From the NCBI RefSeq assembly GCF_003286085.1, contig NW_020825289.1:13702001-13766000 (forward strand): a DNA stretch of 64,000 nucleotides. The letters run 5' to 3'. Source of the DNA: Drosophila persimilis. Taxonomy: Eukaryota > Arthropoda > Insecta > Diptera > Drosophilidae. The translations under genes were made by a program, and so were the position numbers. Position 1 is the first letter of the stretch. Each line of letters opens with the position of its first letter. The notes under the pieces are model-generated. The model worked only from the letters and a program-made list of their open reading frames with translations. It was not told the origin of the DNA and searched no databases. Positions 28,607-40,900 of the stretch are shown piece by piece.

Positions 28607-29029
28607 CTTTAATCCACCATCATTGCCCATTGTGTTGTTGCCAAGTCCCAAATGAATTTGTTTTAGCGCTCATTAGTTAAAGAACTTAAAATCGATCATA
28701 GCATTTTGTATCAACCTGTAACGGAAAACTTAAAAACCATAAAAAGAAAAGAACGAAGGTGTATCGCTGGTGTGTTTTTAATAAAACAAACATGGTAAAA
28801 AAAAATTAAAGAATATTTAGTAAGAAAATGTGTTTCAAAGAACGAAAATTTGTTGTCGAAAACCATTCCGATAGCGATTATTGAAATGGAGATATCGGTG
28901 TGTGGCTCTGGTCCCATCCCTAAAATTATCTGCGAATGTATAGTGACCATATGTATGTTCTGATAAGTGTGGCCGCATACACCCTCACATTTCGACACAT
29001 TATTTAACATCCAATAAATTATAAGTTAA

Positions 29030-29367
<338 letters not shown>

Positions 29368-29755
29368 CCAATGACACCAGCTGAACAGCCTGGCTACGGA
29401 TTTGATTCTGTAAGCAGCCTGGAAGGCCAAAGCCTTGGCCATCAACGCCAACGCAAGCGCAGGGGGTCGGCCTAGTTTTCGGCGAGGTGTAAGGGGCAAG
29501 CGTGCCAGAAGAAGCTCCTACTCAAAATCTTTAAGTCCTACAATAGCCCAAATACTAATTAAATTATTTAGCAAATATTAGTTAAACATTAAGCTCAAAA
29601 GTATAGTCAACTACAGGTGTTAATTTATGCATGAATTAAAGTGTTGTACATAAAATAACTTGCCAGCACGTCGCAATGCAACTTTCATAGCCTCTGTCGT
29701 ATCTGATAAACGGGTCCATGGTGAATCCCAGAGCATGGTCGAGTACTTCCCATTA
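29368..29755. other. TRIAP1-like 3' UTR and short spacer
   Basis: No coding feature. ATTAAA at about 29635-29640 may end the TRIAP1-like transcript. The following 120 bp form the upstream region of the small peptide gene. Confidence 0.4.
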
Positions 29756-29800
29756 GGGAAAGAACGTGTGCTGATAACACCCTCATCGAATCATATAAAG
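29747..29800 (+). promoter_or_regulatory. TATA promoter with kappaB-like and GATA sites
   Basis: TATAAAG (29794-29800) lies about 56 bp before the ATG of the small secreted peptide. Upstream are a GATAA site (29773-29777) and an inverted TTCCC/GGGAA pair (29747-29751 and 29756-29760) continuing as GGGAAAGAAC, a partial match to a fly NF-kappaB site. This arrangement is known from immune-peptide promoters. Immune control here is inference. Confidence 0.45.
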
Positions 29801-29855
29801 AGCGGCTGACACAGCTTCGACGACACAATAAAAAGTTCACTGTACAACATTCAAG

Positions 29856-29987
29856 ATGAAACTGCTGCCTATACTCGTGATGCTGGCTCTGGTCATCTGC
29901 GCAGCCTGCAAGAACCATGAGGACTTTCCAGGCCACAAGCCATGGGACTCTGAGCCCAGATCCCGTCCATCCAATTCCTACGCATAA
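29856..29987 (+). CDS. Short secreted peptide, 43 residues, single exon
   Basis: The 43-codon frame starts MKLLPILVMLALVICAAC, a clear signal peptide with likely cleavage near residues 16-18. The remaining 25 or so residues are polar and proline-rich (PGHKPWDSEPRSRPSNSYA). There is a good TATA box at 29794 and AATAAA at 30023, so it is a complete independent transcription unit of about 200 bp. The mature part has few or no cysteines, unlike defensins. Its size and composition are compatible with the short proline-rich immune-induced peptides of flies, but I do not recognise a specific family member. A neuropeptide or accessory-gland peptide is possible. It sits between the TRIAP1-like gene and P32, which converge on it. 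Confidence 0.72.
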   Translation: MKLLPILVMLALVICAACKNHEDFPGHKPWDSEPRSRPSNSYA

Positions 29988-30311
29988 CTGACAACCGTGA
30001 AAGTGGAAAATTCTATTGAAAAAATAAACAATTGATTGAAAACTAAACTATATACTCTTGCTGTATTTCATGAAATCGAGCATTAAGCAATTGCCACGAA
30101 TGGTACAGATTGGGAAGAGCTTTGCCCGCACGACATTAAAGGTGAATAAATGTTTTAAACTTATTAACTAGGACAACTGCCGCAATACAACTACAAACAC
30201 GCATGATAAAAAATGTGTTTAGCTATGAACTGGGGCAGCAGACGATGGAACTTATAAATCTAAACAACTTTCTGCTTTACGATTAGGCGGGGAAAAATGC
30301 AATCCAGGCAT
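29988..30311. other. Spacer between peptide gene and P32 3' end
   Basis: Holds AATAAA at 30023-30028 for the peptide gene and the presumed P32 3' UTR on the minus strand. No other feature was seen. Confidence 0.5.
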
Positions 30312-31274
30312 TTACTTGCCACCCGCCGTGAATTTGGAGAGCTTCTCCAGCAATCCTATATAGGAGGTGTGTTCATGGGCAGTGGCCAGGTCGGACAGCT
30401 TCTCTGCGAACTCTTGGCTTATGCCCTTCTCTTCCAGGTAGTTTAAGAGCAAATCATATAAATAGCCGTCCAAAACATCGCCAGCCACGGCATAGACTTT
30501 GTCGTTCCATTCGCCCTCAAAGATGGACATTTCGTCAATGGAGAAAACGTCATCTGCAAAGGAGAGCCAATTAATTAGATTCAAAATATAGTAAATTAGG
30601 TATACTTACTGTACTCACCCTCCTGGGCCTCGCCCTGAAGGTAGGAACATGTGAACGAGAGCGTAGTCCCGCTCTTAATAATATCGACCTCAAACTGGGG
30701 TTTGCTCCTCATTTCTCCCAGCTCCGGCTTGTCGGCATTGGGATTGACCTCCGGCTCCTCCTCGGTGTCAACCGTATGGTTCACGTTGAAGCTAACCACG
30801 ACCTTCTCCTTGTCGGTCTCCTTGATGAGCTCCACATCGCCGCCCACAATCTTCACATTGAATCCATCCAGGGTGCTGGAAACAGCCTTGCCCTTCTGCA
30901 CTTTGCGCTCGGCCACGATCTCCTCGGCGAGGCACTCCACCAGTTCCTTTTCAGCTATAGAAAGATAAATTAATTATGGTTTGCCTCACATTTCATCATC
31001 TGGCGTTTGAGGTTATGTAACATGCGGCATGTTTCCCTCACTATCGGTTTTTCTTCAATGAAAGCCTACCTTTGGTGTGTACATTGCAGCCACACGTGCA
31101 ACTAATGCTGGGTTTGTGGACATTCAATACGGTTACATGATCATTGGATGCTCCTGTCGCCGGCTTCTTTGTCATGTGCCACAGACTCCGAGTGAAGTCG
31201 CGTTTTCCCAGGGATCCAGTAGCCTTGGTGGCCAGGCTGGAGAATCGTAGTGTGGCTATCCTCAGGTTGTTCAT
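30312..31274 (-). CDS. P32: Mitochondrial matrix protein P32 (C1QBP/MAM33 family)
   Basis: Acidic trimeric MAM33-family protein of the mitochondrial matrix, linked to mitochondrial ribosome function and calcium handling; fly P32 is also reported to act in chromatin. Exons on the minus strand are 31274-31070, 30954-30610 and 30553-30312, joining to 263 residues. The N-terminus (MNNLRIATLRFSSLATKATG) is a basic, hydroxylated mitochondrial targeting sequence. The family body follows: a conserved acidic segment VNHTVDTEEEPE, a beta-sheet region FEVDIIKSGTTLSFTCSYL, and the C-terminal VLDGYLYDLLLNYLEEKGI with ATAHEHTSYIGLLEKL. The exon 2 donor has a second GTGAGT 9 nt upstream, which would drop three residues in frame. 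The promoter contains a DRE and motif 1 at the end of a dispersed repeat. Confidence 0.93.
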
Positions 31275-31344
31275 TTTGTTATATAATTATTGTAGGATTT
31301 CCTTTTTGTCAAAATTCTAGAAAATGTGCTGTAGACGGTATTGA

Positions 31345-31600
31345 TCAGTGTGACCGCGGATTTATCGATAAAATATACCGTCCGACCCTCAGAATATACT
31401 GAAACATACCGCCTCATTTTCAAAATATACCGTAAATATACTGACGAATTCAAGTTATATTTTACATATTCCTCGTTTTTGATATTCCGACGAATATTAC
31501 TAGCTATATATAACATTTAGACATGCCCACATAATTTTATACGATTGGTGAATCTATTTCCTACTTGATTGGCCTATTCAAAATAATTGTTTAATTCATT
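31345..31600 (-). repeat. Dispersed promoter-motif repeat, copy A, with P32 core promoter
   Basis: Read on the minus strand, this shares over 200 bp with copies at 43.9, 59.4 and 59.9 kb: AAAATTATGTGGGCA, GCTAGTAATATTC, ACTTGAATTCGTCAGTATA and several GGTATATTT words. It ends in TATCGATA (31363-31370) and CGGTCACACTG (31346-31356), about 75 bp upstream of the P32 start codon. It therefore supplies, or lies against, the P32 promoter. Confidence 0.75.
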
Positions 31601-31636
31601 TCATTTAATAATCTTAAGTCTTAATAAGTCTTAATA

Positions 31637-32640
31637 CTAATCACTAACATCACTATCGTCACTAACGATGTCGTTGGGATTTTTTAAGAGCATTTCAGTG
31701 TTCAGTTCAAAATTCTCGAAACCGTTGTTCTTCCTTAGACCTTGCCTCACATATAAAAGATTTGAAACATTTATATTCTTAGATCTATTTCTTGTATTTG
31801 TTTTTATTAAGTTCACTTCGGAGAAAATTCTTTCACATTCTTTCACATTGCATTCGAAACTGGCAATATAAGCAGTACTTGTGCATATTTTCATATTTTA
31901 ATTCATTGTTGAAATCTTTTATTTGTCCTAATGTATACCAGAAATGGCCAGGACATTTGTGTGTTTTTAATAAACTAAAGAACCTCATCATTTTTTAAGA
32001 GGACAAATTCACTATCGATTCCCTGCGGATCTTTAATAAGTTGAGGAAATCTTTTATACAGGTCATGCCAATTGGCCATTGACTATGTCTTCAGGGTTTA
32101 GGAATGAGAGAAGTTTAAAAACCTTCTCGTTAAAAGGCAACCTTTTCTTTAATTGCATGCTCAACTCGACCAAAAATGACTGTGCTCTTTGGAAAAATTC
32201 ATATTTTTCATTTACTGTAACAAATGGGCAGATTAGTAGGCTGATTATTTTGGTTATTTGGAATATATAAATTATTTTGAAAATAAAGCCCAATATAATG
32301 GAATCTTCTATACGGAATACGAACGCCTTATTTTCGCTATACAGCGGCCGATCTGGAAAGTATTGTATGGACTTATATATAAAACCACATATAAAAACAA
32401 ATTTTAAGGGATCCCTAAAAATGATTCGCAGTGTTTGAAAAAATGACGACTTTATTAAATTTTTCGAATTGCTTACCGGGTGTATACAACAATATACAAA
32501 ATACAAGACACACACAATAATAAAAATCTTTTGAATTCCCATCGTGGAATTGCTTCCATCTTGTGATCTGATCCTCCAATCGGAAGATCCTGGCCTACAG
32601 GTATGTATATTATCATGCATGCAATCAGACTCTATCATCG
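31637..32640 (-). pseudogene. Degenerate hAT-like transposase remnant
   Basis: On the minus strand, 31894-31637 reads CNVKECERIFSEVNLIKTN followed by TRNRSKNINVSNLLYV. This fits the hAT C-terminal dimerisation pattern (ERxFS, then Ix(n)RNR). Further upstream, FFQRAQSFLVELSMQ and KKRLPFNEKVFKLLSFL (about 32190-32095) look like the preceding hAT body, with DLYKRFPQLIKD continuing in another frame. Stops and at least two frame changes separate the pieces, and no terminal inverted repeats were found. It is a dead copy. The superfamily assignment rests on the short C-terminal motif. Confidence 0.5.
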
Positions 32641-34020
32641 TTTTTCAACCAAAAAGGCATCGCATTTCATCATTATAAAATTTCAATAAAATCTATCACA
32701 ATATGAGAATTTTTTCCTTTACGATTATGTTCCTTTTTCCAGGTTTTAAAAATATTTTATGTGAAGCTTTTTTCATGTTTTCCGTTTATGGATTACTTAT
32801 GCTTAGATTCTTTAGACACTAGGCGTACACATGCATATAAAAATATATATATTATTTTTACGAAAATTGGATTTTACACTTTATAAAATAGAATTGCCAT
32901 TGTACATGTTTTATGTAAAATCTTCAGTGGGACGGACAACAGCTTAAAACGTAGACATACTAAAAATATTAAAATGCTGATTTATTCTGGCAAACTTTTC
33001 TTTGCCAGACTCTTCGTTATATTTAAGGCCTATAATCGACACGATTGTATGTTACTTATAAGGCTTGCTGTTTCATCAGATTACATTTTATTGGTTTTTT
33101 TTTTCGTTTTTGTATTTTTGTGCGTATTTTAATCATCATGATGAACATAATAATGATGATGGGGCTGTGCACTCAGTTCATATCAAACAGCCTCATAGAA
33201 GTTTTGTTCGTAGCTTAGCCTAGTTCGTACTATAAAAAATACATTTAAATTTTCAATTCCTTATTGAGCTTATGTTAGATACAATTTTTACGCTTTTGTT
33301 AGCCACAAAGCATAGACCTTCCCGGTCTATATCGTTCGCATTCGCAATCGCACTCGCATGTTAGTTCTCCACAAAAACACACAATTATACAGAAAAAAAT
33401 AAACATTCAGTCTAACAAAATACTTGCAGAATATTCGTTTGAATTTCGAGAAATTATTCGAGCTGCGGGTTGGGATTCTCTGGGGGTCTCTCTCGGCCAC
33501 ATGCTGATTGGGTACTATGATATGTATGTGTGTAGATTTGTACAGCTCTAATATTTGCACTTACAGAATATACATATAGAATACACATAAGGGGCCCGAC
33601 ATGTCGGGGCTGATACTCGTTTAGCCCGGGGCGCAAGCATTCCAGCTTGGACAGAAAAAGTCGGCGTGAAGGGAATGCGGATTGCTTGGGCCCGCGCTAA
33701 GGCAGCCCGCGAAATTTGTTGTCAATAAATTTAACTAAATTTTGCCAAATAACCTTAACTTAAACAATTAATACATACAATTAAATTATATTAGGGACGC
33801 TAACATATAAAAAATGGTGCAACAGCTTCTGCGCCGTACTCTTGAGATGCGTTTCAAACGCATCCCCGAAGCTGTTGTCTGTTCCGTTCGAGGGATGTGG
33901 TGGGGGGGTTACTACTCGTACAACTAACAGAGCAACATAAACAACGAAAATATGTTATAGAATATATAGAGAAATTCGACTAATTTTGCAGAGGGATCTG
34001 CTACTGCTGCTGCTTCCACA
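32641..34020 (-). other. Sema1b 3' UTR and downstream AT-rich DNA
   Basis: No coding sequence. The Sema1b stop codon is at 34021-34023 and the nearest good minus-strand AATAAA is at about 33091-33096, so much of this stretch may be 3' UTR. A compound inverted repeat lies at 33820-33877. The rest is AT-rich. Confidence 0.45.
33820..33877. repeat. Compound inverted repeat in the Sema1b 3' UTR
   Basis: Outer arms CAACAGCTTC (33820-33829) and GAAGCTGTTG (33868-33877) are perfectly complementary. Inside them GATGCGTTT (33846-33854) and AAACGCATC (33856-33864) form a second perfect 9-bp arm pair around one base. A 16-nt strand on one side faces 3 nt on the other. Confidence 0.8.
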
Positions 34021-37000
34021 TTAAATGTAAGTGCGTTTCACTTTCGTCAGCGTGGACGTCTTGCAGGGCAGCTCCTTTTCCAAATGTTCTGTGGAATTTT
34101 TGCATTCATGACTGCGATCCTTTTCAAGATCCAAATTCGGCGTTTTCTGTGTGGTGACATAGGGATTGGAACCCATTAGCAGATTGATGTCCTTGCCGGT
34201 ATTCTGGTTTTTAAATTGTCTGAAAATAAATTAACGTGAAAATAGCTCTCAGCTAAAGAGAAATGTGCCACTTACATAGGCTTGCCAAAGTGGTTGTGGT
34301 GGCTGTCGTCCATTTGACCATCCAGGCGGTTCTTCGCTTTCACACACACAATGCCCACGCATCCGCCCACAAAGAAGGTGATGAAAACGACAAACAAGAG
34401 AAGCATGGTGCCTGGACTGGACGCTTGCTTTATTTCGTCCACGCTGGCTATCGATTTCTGTGGATCTATTGGGCAGGATCAAATATTTGTTAGAGCAAGC
34501 ATCATCAATAAAAAAAAGAGGGCAACCTACCGTTCAGATTAATCATAACCTCCTCGGGGTCCATTGAGGTCAGGGTAATCTTATTCATCCCAAAGTCGTC
34601 GCCACCAGTTGGCTGCTGTTCTAAGCTGGGCTGACTGCCCGGCGAGGCGCCAACATTGGAATACAGCAGCTTCTGCTCCTCCGTTGGTGCTGGAGCCATG
34701 GTAACAAAGCTGACAGTTTCAGCGCCTGTGCCATCACGGGGCATATTGGGGCAGAGGGAGGCCGCCGCCTTCCTGGTGGTGTTCAGGCTCTGCAGGTACG
34801 TCTTTGTGCCAAACTTGTGCTGACTGGTGGCGAGATTCTTGCACTCGTGCGTCTGCAGATCCCAGGCACAAATGGGATCCTGGAGGCTCAGACAGCCGGC
34901 GCAGTCGACAATGAGCGTACAATGATGCAGAGGGACACTGACCAGGCTTCCGTCGCTCACCACAACCAGGGCGTTCTTCTTGGAGGAGATCACAAGCTCC
35001 CGTATGGGCGTTCCCAATGGCAGCACTTGCATTTCCGATATGACGACTGTCTTCAGGCGATCCACAGTAGAGTTCGGGTGCGTGCTCAGAATGTTGATGA
35101 ACTTGGTCACCTTGCCATCGTCCGTGCCACTGTAGATCACGTCGTAGGTAGCACCGTTGAGGGCCTTGATCTGAGGATCCACTGCAATGGCCGTCAGACG
35201 GTGGTGCAGATTCACTTTGGTCAGCAGGGGACGCCTGTGCACTGCCGGCACGGCCTTCTCCATCAGCGGATGATTCTTGACAAAGTTCACCGCGATGCTG
35301 GTCAGGGTGCGGGAGTCATCCACGCACTGGCCGGGACGCGGCTTGGGCACCGCCTCCCTCTCCACCGGCAGCCAATGGGACTGTGAATCCTTCTGCGACT
35401 TGAAATCTCCATCAAAGGCCGCCAGTATATCTTCCACGTTAAAGGCACACACTGCCGAACCGGGAATGGCGTTCACCGAGGTGGTGAAGACTGCATACAC
35501 CAGGGAATCCGCTCCACGCTCCACAATCGGACTAATGGCCTCTGCAGATGAGAAATAAAACGAATGAGAATGGAATTTTGCCACTAAAAGCGATTTTTGG
35601 ACTTACGGATTTCATCAAAGTAGAAGGGAAAGTCCCCAGGCACCGAGCAGTTGAGACGGGCCTTCAGGAACGAGGTCCAGCTCTTGCCATGGTTGTAGGG
35701 ACCTCCACGATCGTTCTTGCAGACGCGTGCCACCCGCGAGTAGACGGCCTTGCCAAAGTTCATAAACTCCATCGAGAGTTCCCGGAAGAAGAACAGCACG
35801 AAGCCCTTCCGCTCGATGGTGCCCACAAAGTCCGGCTGATTGAGTTGCTTGAGATCGTATTGCTCGGTGCGAAGGTTCTCGCGGTAGATCAGTGGATCTC
35901 CGCCGGAGAAGTCCGCCACCGTGGCACTGTACAGCTGGCCATCGGCAAAGGCATAGGTGCTATTGTGGGCAGGACTGTAGGGGCACAAGCCTTGGGCCTC
36001 GACATCTCTGGTGATCTCATAGTGCATGCCAATGCTGTGGCCGGAGGCGGGAGCATCCTCGGCCGCAGTCTCAACCTGGGCGTAGTGACGACAGCGCGGC
36101 TTATACGAATTGGTGCCACAGAGCAACACCTGGCCATCGGTCCGCTTTGCAAAGACACGCAAGTAATTATGGCAGTCCCATTCGTGCTTGCCCTTCAGGG
36201 CGCACAGCTCCCTGTCCGCATCCGTGCTGTGCCATTCCAAACGGCTGATCTCCCTCAGTCCATGCAGGCTGACATTATAGATGACGTCCCTGCACAAGCG
36301 AAACAACAATTGAATTAGTGCAAAAATGTCTGGAATTAATTCGCTTATGGCGTGGCCGTGTGCGTATGCGTGTGCCTGCCTGGACTGCTAATTGGAAGCC
36401 GCAGCTACGAGGAGAGACCAAAATGAGGCGCACTCTCATACCGACAGTCATACATTTCAAGGTTCTTTTTGAGCAAATAATTAGAACTTGTATACAATTA
36501 TATAATTCTGTTCGCTTGTTTGGCTAATTATTGCTGCCTCTGCCGCTGACGAGGCATCTGTTTGTTGCTTTATGGCCCCACAGAGTCTGCCAGAGTGGCG
36601 GAAAATGCTCGAGATATTGCTCTGGTAAAAGATAGTTTCAATTTATCGGTCCATTTAGCATTTGCTACTCAGATCCGCGGTAAACGTTGCATATGCAAAT
36701 TATTTATGGATTATTGTATTGTATTATTATAATTATATATTTCTTGCCATAAATATCTGGCAGGCGCGCTATGTATGGCCCGGCAGCGTGATAAAATGCG
36801 GTTCGTCTGGTTCGGCGTACATGATGAATACACATAAAAGTGTGATTTCATGAGCAAAACCAAACCAAGTTGCATGGCCGCATCGCGGCTGGGGTCTGGG
36901 GTCTGGCGTCTGGTCCAGGCCATATATCTAGGTGTTCCAGGAAAATGAGGCTGATAAATGCTACATTTGCACTTGACGCTAAACGAAAACCACACACCTA

Positions 37001-37939
37001 AACAGCAGAAAAACAGCTAACAAAAAAGAGGGATGGGCAGGGGCGTTGGTTTTTTCCCTATCTTTTTCAAATGGCGCATTAATTATTCCGCGAATCGAAC
37101 TTTGATTTTATTTCGTTTTATAAATATTTAAGGCTATTACCTCGTGCCAGGTAGGAGATGGGAGGAATTCTAAAATTCTTTATTGCCTGCCAGCGCACGA
37201 AAGTCTGGTAGATAGGTTAAGGGAATAGCAATGTACTTACTTGGCACCAACCAAAACGCTTTCATCGTTGTGGTCCAATATCTTGAAATAGTCCGTCGAG
37301 TTGCCAATAAAATGGGCCAAGATTTTATCTTGTTCTGCAAGAGATAGAAAGAAAGAAACAAGACCAGATTGGTTGGTAAATGCCATTTCAGCAGAGATGA
37401 AAGGTTAACGATAAAGGCCTTAATTATACATGCTCGTATGCATGGTTAAATTAAATGTGTTTATTGGAAACTCGGCTTCCTCCCAGACACCACATAATTT
37501 CTTTAGAATCGTTTTTTGTTGCAGCGCTGTTCGGCATGTTGGGCTTTTGTTTCAGAGGAAACGCTCATTTGTTGCAAGCATTGCGAAAAATTGAGCACGA
37601 TAAGCAGCTTGGAAAATCATAAAACAGAGCAGAGACATAGCGCGAGGCAAGGCAGCTGCTTGTCATTGATAAACAGCCAGCACCAGCAACAAGAGCAGAA
37701 GTGCAAAACAAATACAACGAAAAGCCGCCAACAAATGACACAAATAAACAAATAATTATTAGATTGGGGATTAGGCCATGGGGCATACACATACTTGTTT
37801 GCAAATCGGGTCGCACATCGGGCATCCAGGCGGCGACAGTCGTCAGGCCGAGGCAGCAGATGATGAGCAGCCCACTCCCAGTCGCAGTCGTTCCAGTGCC
37901 AGGACGTCTGCTGCCACGGCTGTGTCCAGTAATTAGCAT
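34021..37939 (-). CDS. Sema1b: Transmembrane semaphorin, class 1
   Basis: Cell-surface axon-guidance ligand for plexin. Six coding exons on the minus strand (37939-37795, 37334-37241, 36289-35607, 35541-34531, 34465-34276, 34219-34021) join in frame to 773 residues. The first ATG gives a basic stretch and a hydrophobic signal (GSGLLIICCLGLTTVAA). The sema domain spans roughly residues 55-530: FIGNSTDYFKILDHNDESVL, CGTNSYKPRC, GLCPYSPAHNST, FFFRELSMEF, VARVCKNDRGG, FPFYFDEIQ. A PSI domain follows (CAGCLSLQDPICAWDL). A single membrane span is at about 665-686, with a short polar cytoplasmic tail ending KRTYI. The short tail and lack of an Ig domain fit insect class 1. Sema1b is chosen over Sema1a for its shorter length and the 2R neighbours. 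The probable non-coding first exon is near 43.0 kb. Confidence 0.9.
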
Positions 37940-40900
37940 TGTTGTTGACGATGACGACGACGAACGCTGAAGGTCTCTTGAAGCTGAAGCTGATGCTAAA
38001 GCCAAAGCCAAAGGCTGATGTCTATCCGCCCTCTTTTGAGCTCAATTGGATGTCTGCTCTGATCGCACTTGAGCAAGCAACTACTCGTACTACAGAGAAC
38101 CTAGGGGTTTGGCTCGATCGCTGGTCGTTTTTGTTGCTATTCTGATGATTCAGCAGCGTCTTGTGCCGGCCACTCGCTCGAAGCTTGGTCTGGGGTGGTT
38201 CTGCTGCTGCCGCTGCTGTTGCTGCTCTGCTGCTGCTGGAGTGGTGCCAATGGGGCTGGCACGGAAAAACTGGCCGCCTGGCTGGGGCCTGGCCTCGCTG
38301 ACTGGTTTTAATCACTGACGTTTCTCATTCTGATGTCTGCCATTGTCGCTGATAGTTGCTGCTGTGATTGCTGTTGTTGTAGTTGTTGCAGCTGCTGGCA
38401 TGGCTTGTAATTTGCAACAAGTACTCTCTCGTGCGGTGTGATGTGCTGCGCTGTGCTGTGGTGGTGTTGTCCGCTGCTGTCCGATGACAACGACAACACA
38501 ATAATTTACACCAAACAACAACGTGGTTGTTGGTTTTATTTTAATGCAATTAGCTGGCGACGCAAAAGGAAAACGCAATGGAAAATCTGCAATAGCGATG
38601 GAGATGGAAGGAAAGTGTGTTAGAAATAATTGGAATACTTGGCCGCAAGACTTCATCAACCGGAACGGAACGGAAGGCAGTGACAAAGATTGGCCGCAGA
38701 TATCTCCGCAGATGGTAAAATCAGTGTGTTTGTTGGAAATATTCAACCAAATTACACCAAATATTAGCATTCAATTAAATATTAATTTTTAGGGTAATTC
38801 AATTTTCGAGTAAAATTCAATTAGATTTTATCTCTGGAAACAAATTTACATTAAATATTTATTTTTCTTACTCTTGAAGTGAACTTGAACTTCATCCGAA
38901 ACTAATATATTATGTTTTGATTAAATTTACGATTGTCATAACTATAACGCTTTACGCATAAATTGGTTAATTCCAAATTTGATTTCACTATTTTTTTTTA
39001 ATCTCATTTCATTACCGAATCAGATAATTATACGAGTATATGTGTGAGCTTATATAATGATTATATACGCAAAAACTTGTTTCGTATTTTATTGTCGGCT
39101 TCTTGTGAATTCTGCACACTTTCTTTTCGCTGTTTTTCCCTTATTTTTGTTACGAACCACGAACCGCGCGTGGGATGGCCTGGGCAAACACTGAACACGA
39201 AAATGCAAACAGCAAACAAAGAAAGCCGCCGCCTGCCACACATAGCCGCTCTGAGAGCCACTGCCGCGTAGCAGTTTGAGCAGCACTGCTCTGCTTGTAG
39301 GTACAAAACTACGTACGAATCGAAGTATATCGTGACTGCTCTCTCCTGCTCCTGGCTGTCTGGCTGTGCTGTGCCGTCTTTCCCTATGACTCACAGCAAG
39401 GAAAACCACTGGGTTTTGTGGGGAATCACGTTCGGTATTTTCCGCCAATTTCCCTTCTAATCAGCGCTCACCGGCGTTACAATGATGGCATCTACAGGAC
39501 GTGCCACGTACATTCCCCCCTGGCTCTTCCCTCCTCTGTGACGAACAGCGAACATCCACGGGATAGTATAGGATACGATAGGATAGGTGTGTTTTTTCTC
39601 ATTCACACACACACGTAATTTCCATTTCCATGTGCACATGTGTGTCTTCGGGTTATCTTTTCACCATTTAGATGAACACGAACGAATGTTATAGTTTCTC
39701 ACGCACCCATCGGCGGTCCGGGTCGGTTACAGTTGGACAACTTTTACCTGACAGATCTTCGATAAATTGCTTTATTGGCCAATTGAAGGTCGCCACCACC
39801 ACCACCACCAGCAGCAGCAGCACCGGCAGCAACAACTACTTGTTGTTTCGTGTTTTGGTAAATGGACGGACGGGTCTTCGTCTTGGTATCGTCTTTCCCA
39901 AGCGAAGGCTTTTCACGGCTCAGCCACCGCCACTCAGTCACAGGTCAAGTGACCCACCGCGACTCTTGGCCCATCTCTGGGCCACCGTCGCTTAATGTCT
40001 TCGAATTATGGGGGTTGGCTGTTGCCTTTGCCTCGCATCGTTGGCCTTTAGAACACGTACAAAACACACCATAAAAGTGCATGATAAACATTATAAATTA
40101 CATTTGAATACCCTCTTGAGCTGGTCAATTTATCATTCAGCTCTGTGGCTTAGTGAGAGGTGAGAGAGAAATCCACGATCTGTTGGTGGTCAAAAACGAA
40201 TGGGACTGCCCGGCCCCGGGAGTGTACTCTCTCCAGCTAAAAGACATTTGGCAGAAATAAATCAGACAAGAAATAAAACGTATAATCGTTATGCTCAAAC
40301 TTCAGCGAGCACTCGATTCGATCAGTCGTATGGCTTCCACTCAAGTTTTGGCTGTTTTCCGGCAAAGCCAGTTGCTTGGATCGTTTTGGATGTCACCTAT
40401 GCGATCTGGTAGCTTCACTTGGTTTCATATTTGGAAGAACTTTACGGCTCTACATATGATTATCTTCAAGGAGGATTTATCACCGAAACCTGCTATAAAA
40501 CTATGATGGTACTATGGCAGTTCCGTGTTATATACGGCTAATCATTAAGAGGCCTACTTGACAGAGTCTGAAATGCTCTTTATAAGGGTATATCTTATGA
40601 GCATGAGCTTAATTACAAGGGTATCCAAGCTGCGGTTTAGTCAAAAATGGTCATATTTTCGTAGTTTATCATTTTATTTTTTGTTTTTTAGTTGGGGGGT
40701 TCTCATATTTCAAAAGCCGCATTCGGTTCAATGCCAGGAAGTCCGTTCCGCTTCTGGCGGCCCATAAAAATACAAATATAAATACAATTATGGCCCAACT
40801 GGTCGTCTGGCAGTCTGGCATTAATTACTGGAACTCGAATTCGAGATCGGGTTTCGTATATGAGTATGTACATACAAATATACGAGTAGTATTTGTGTGC

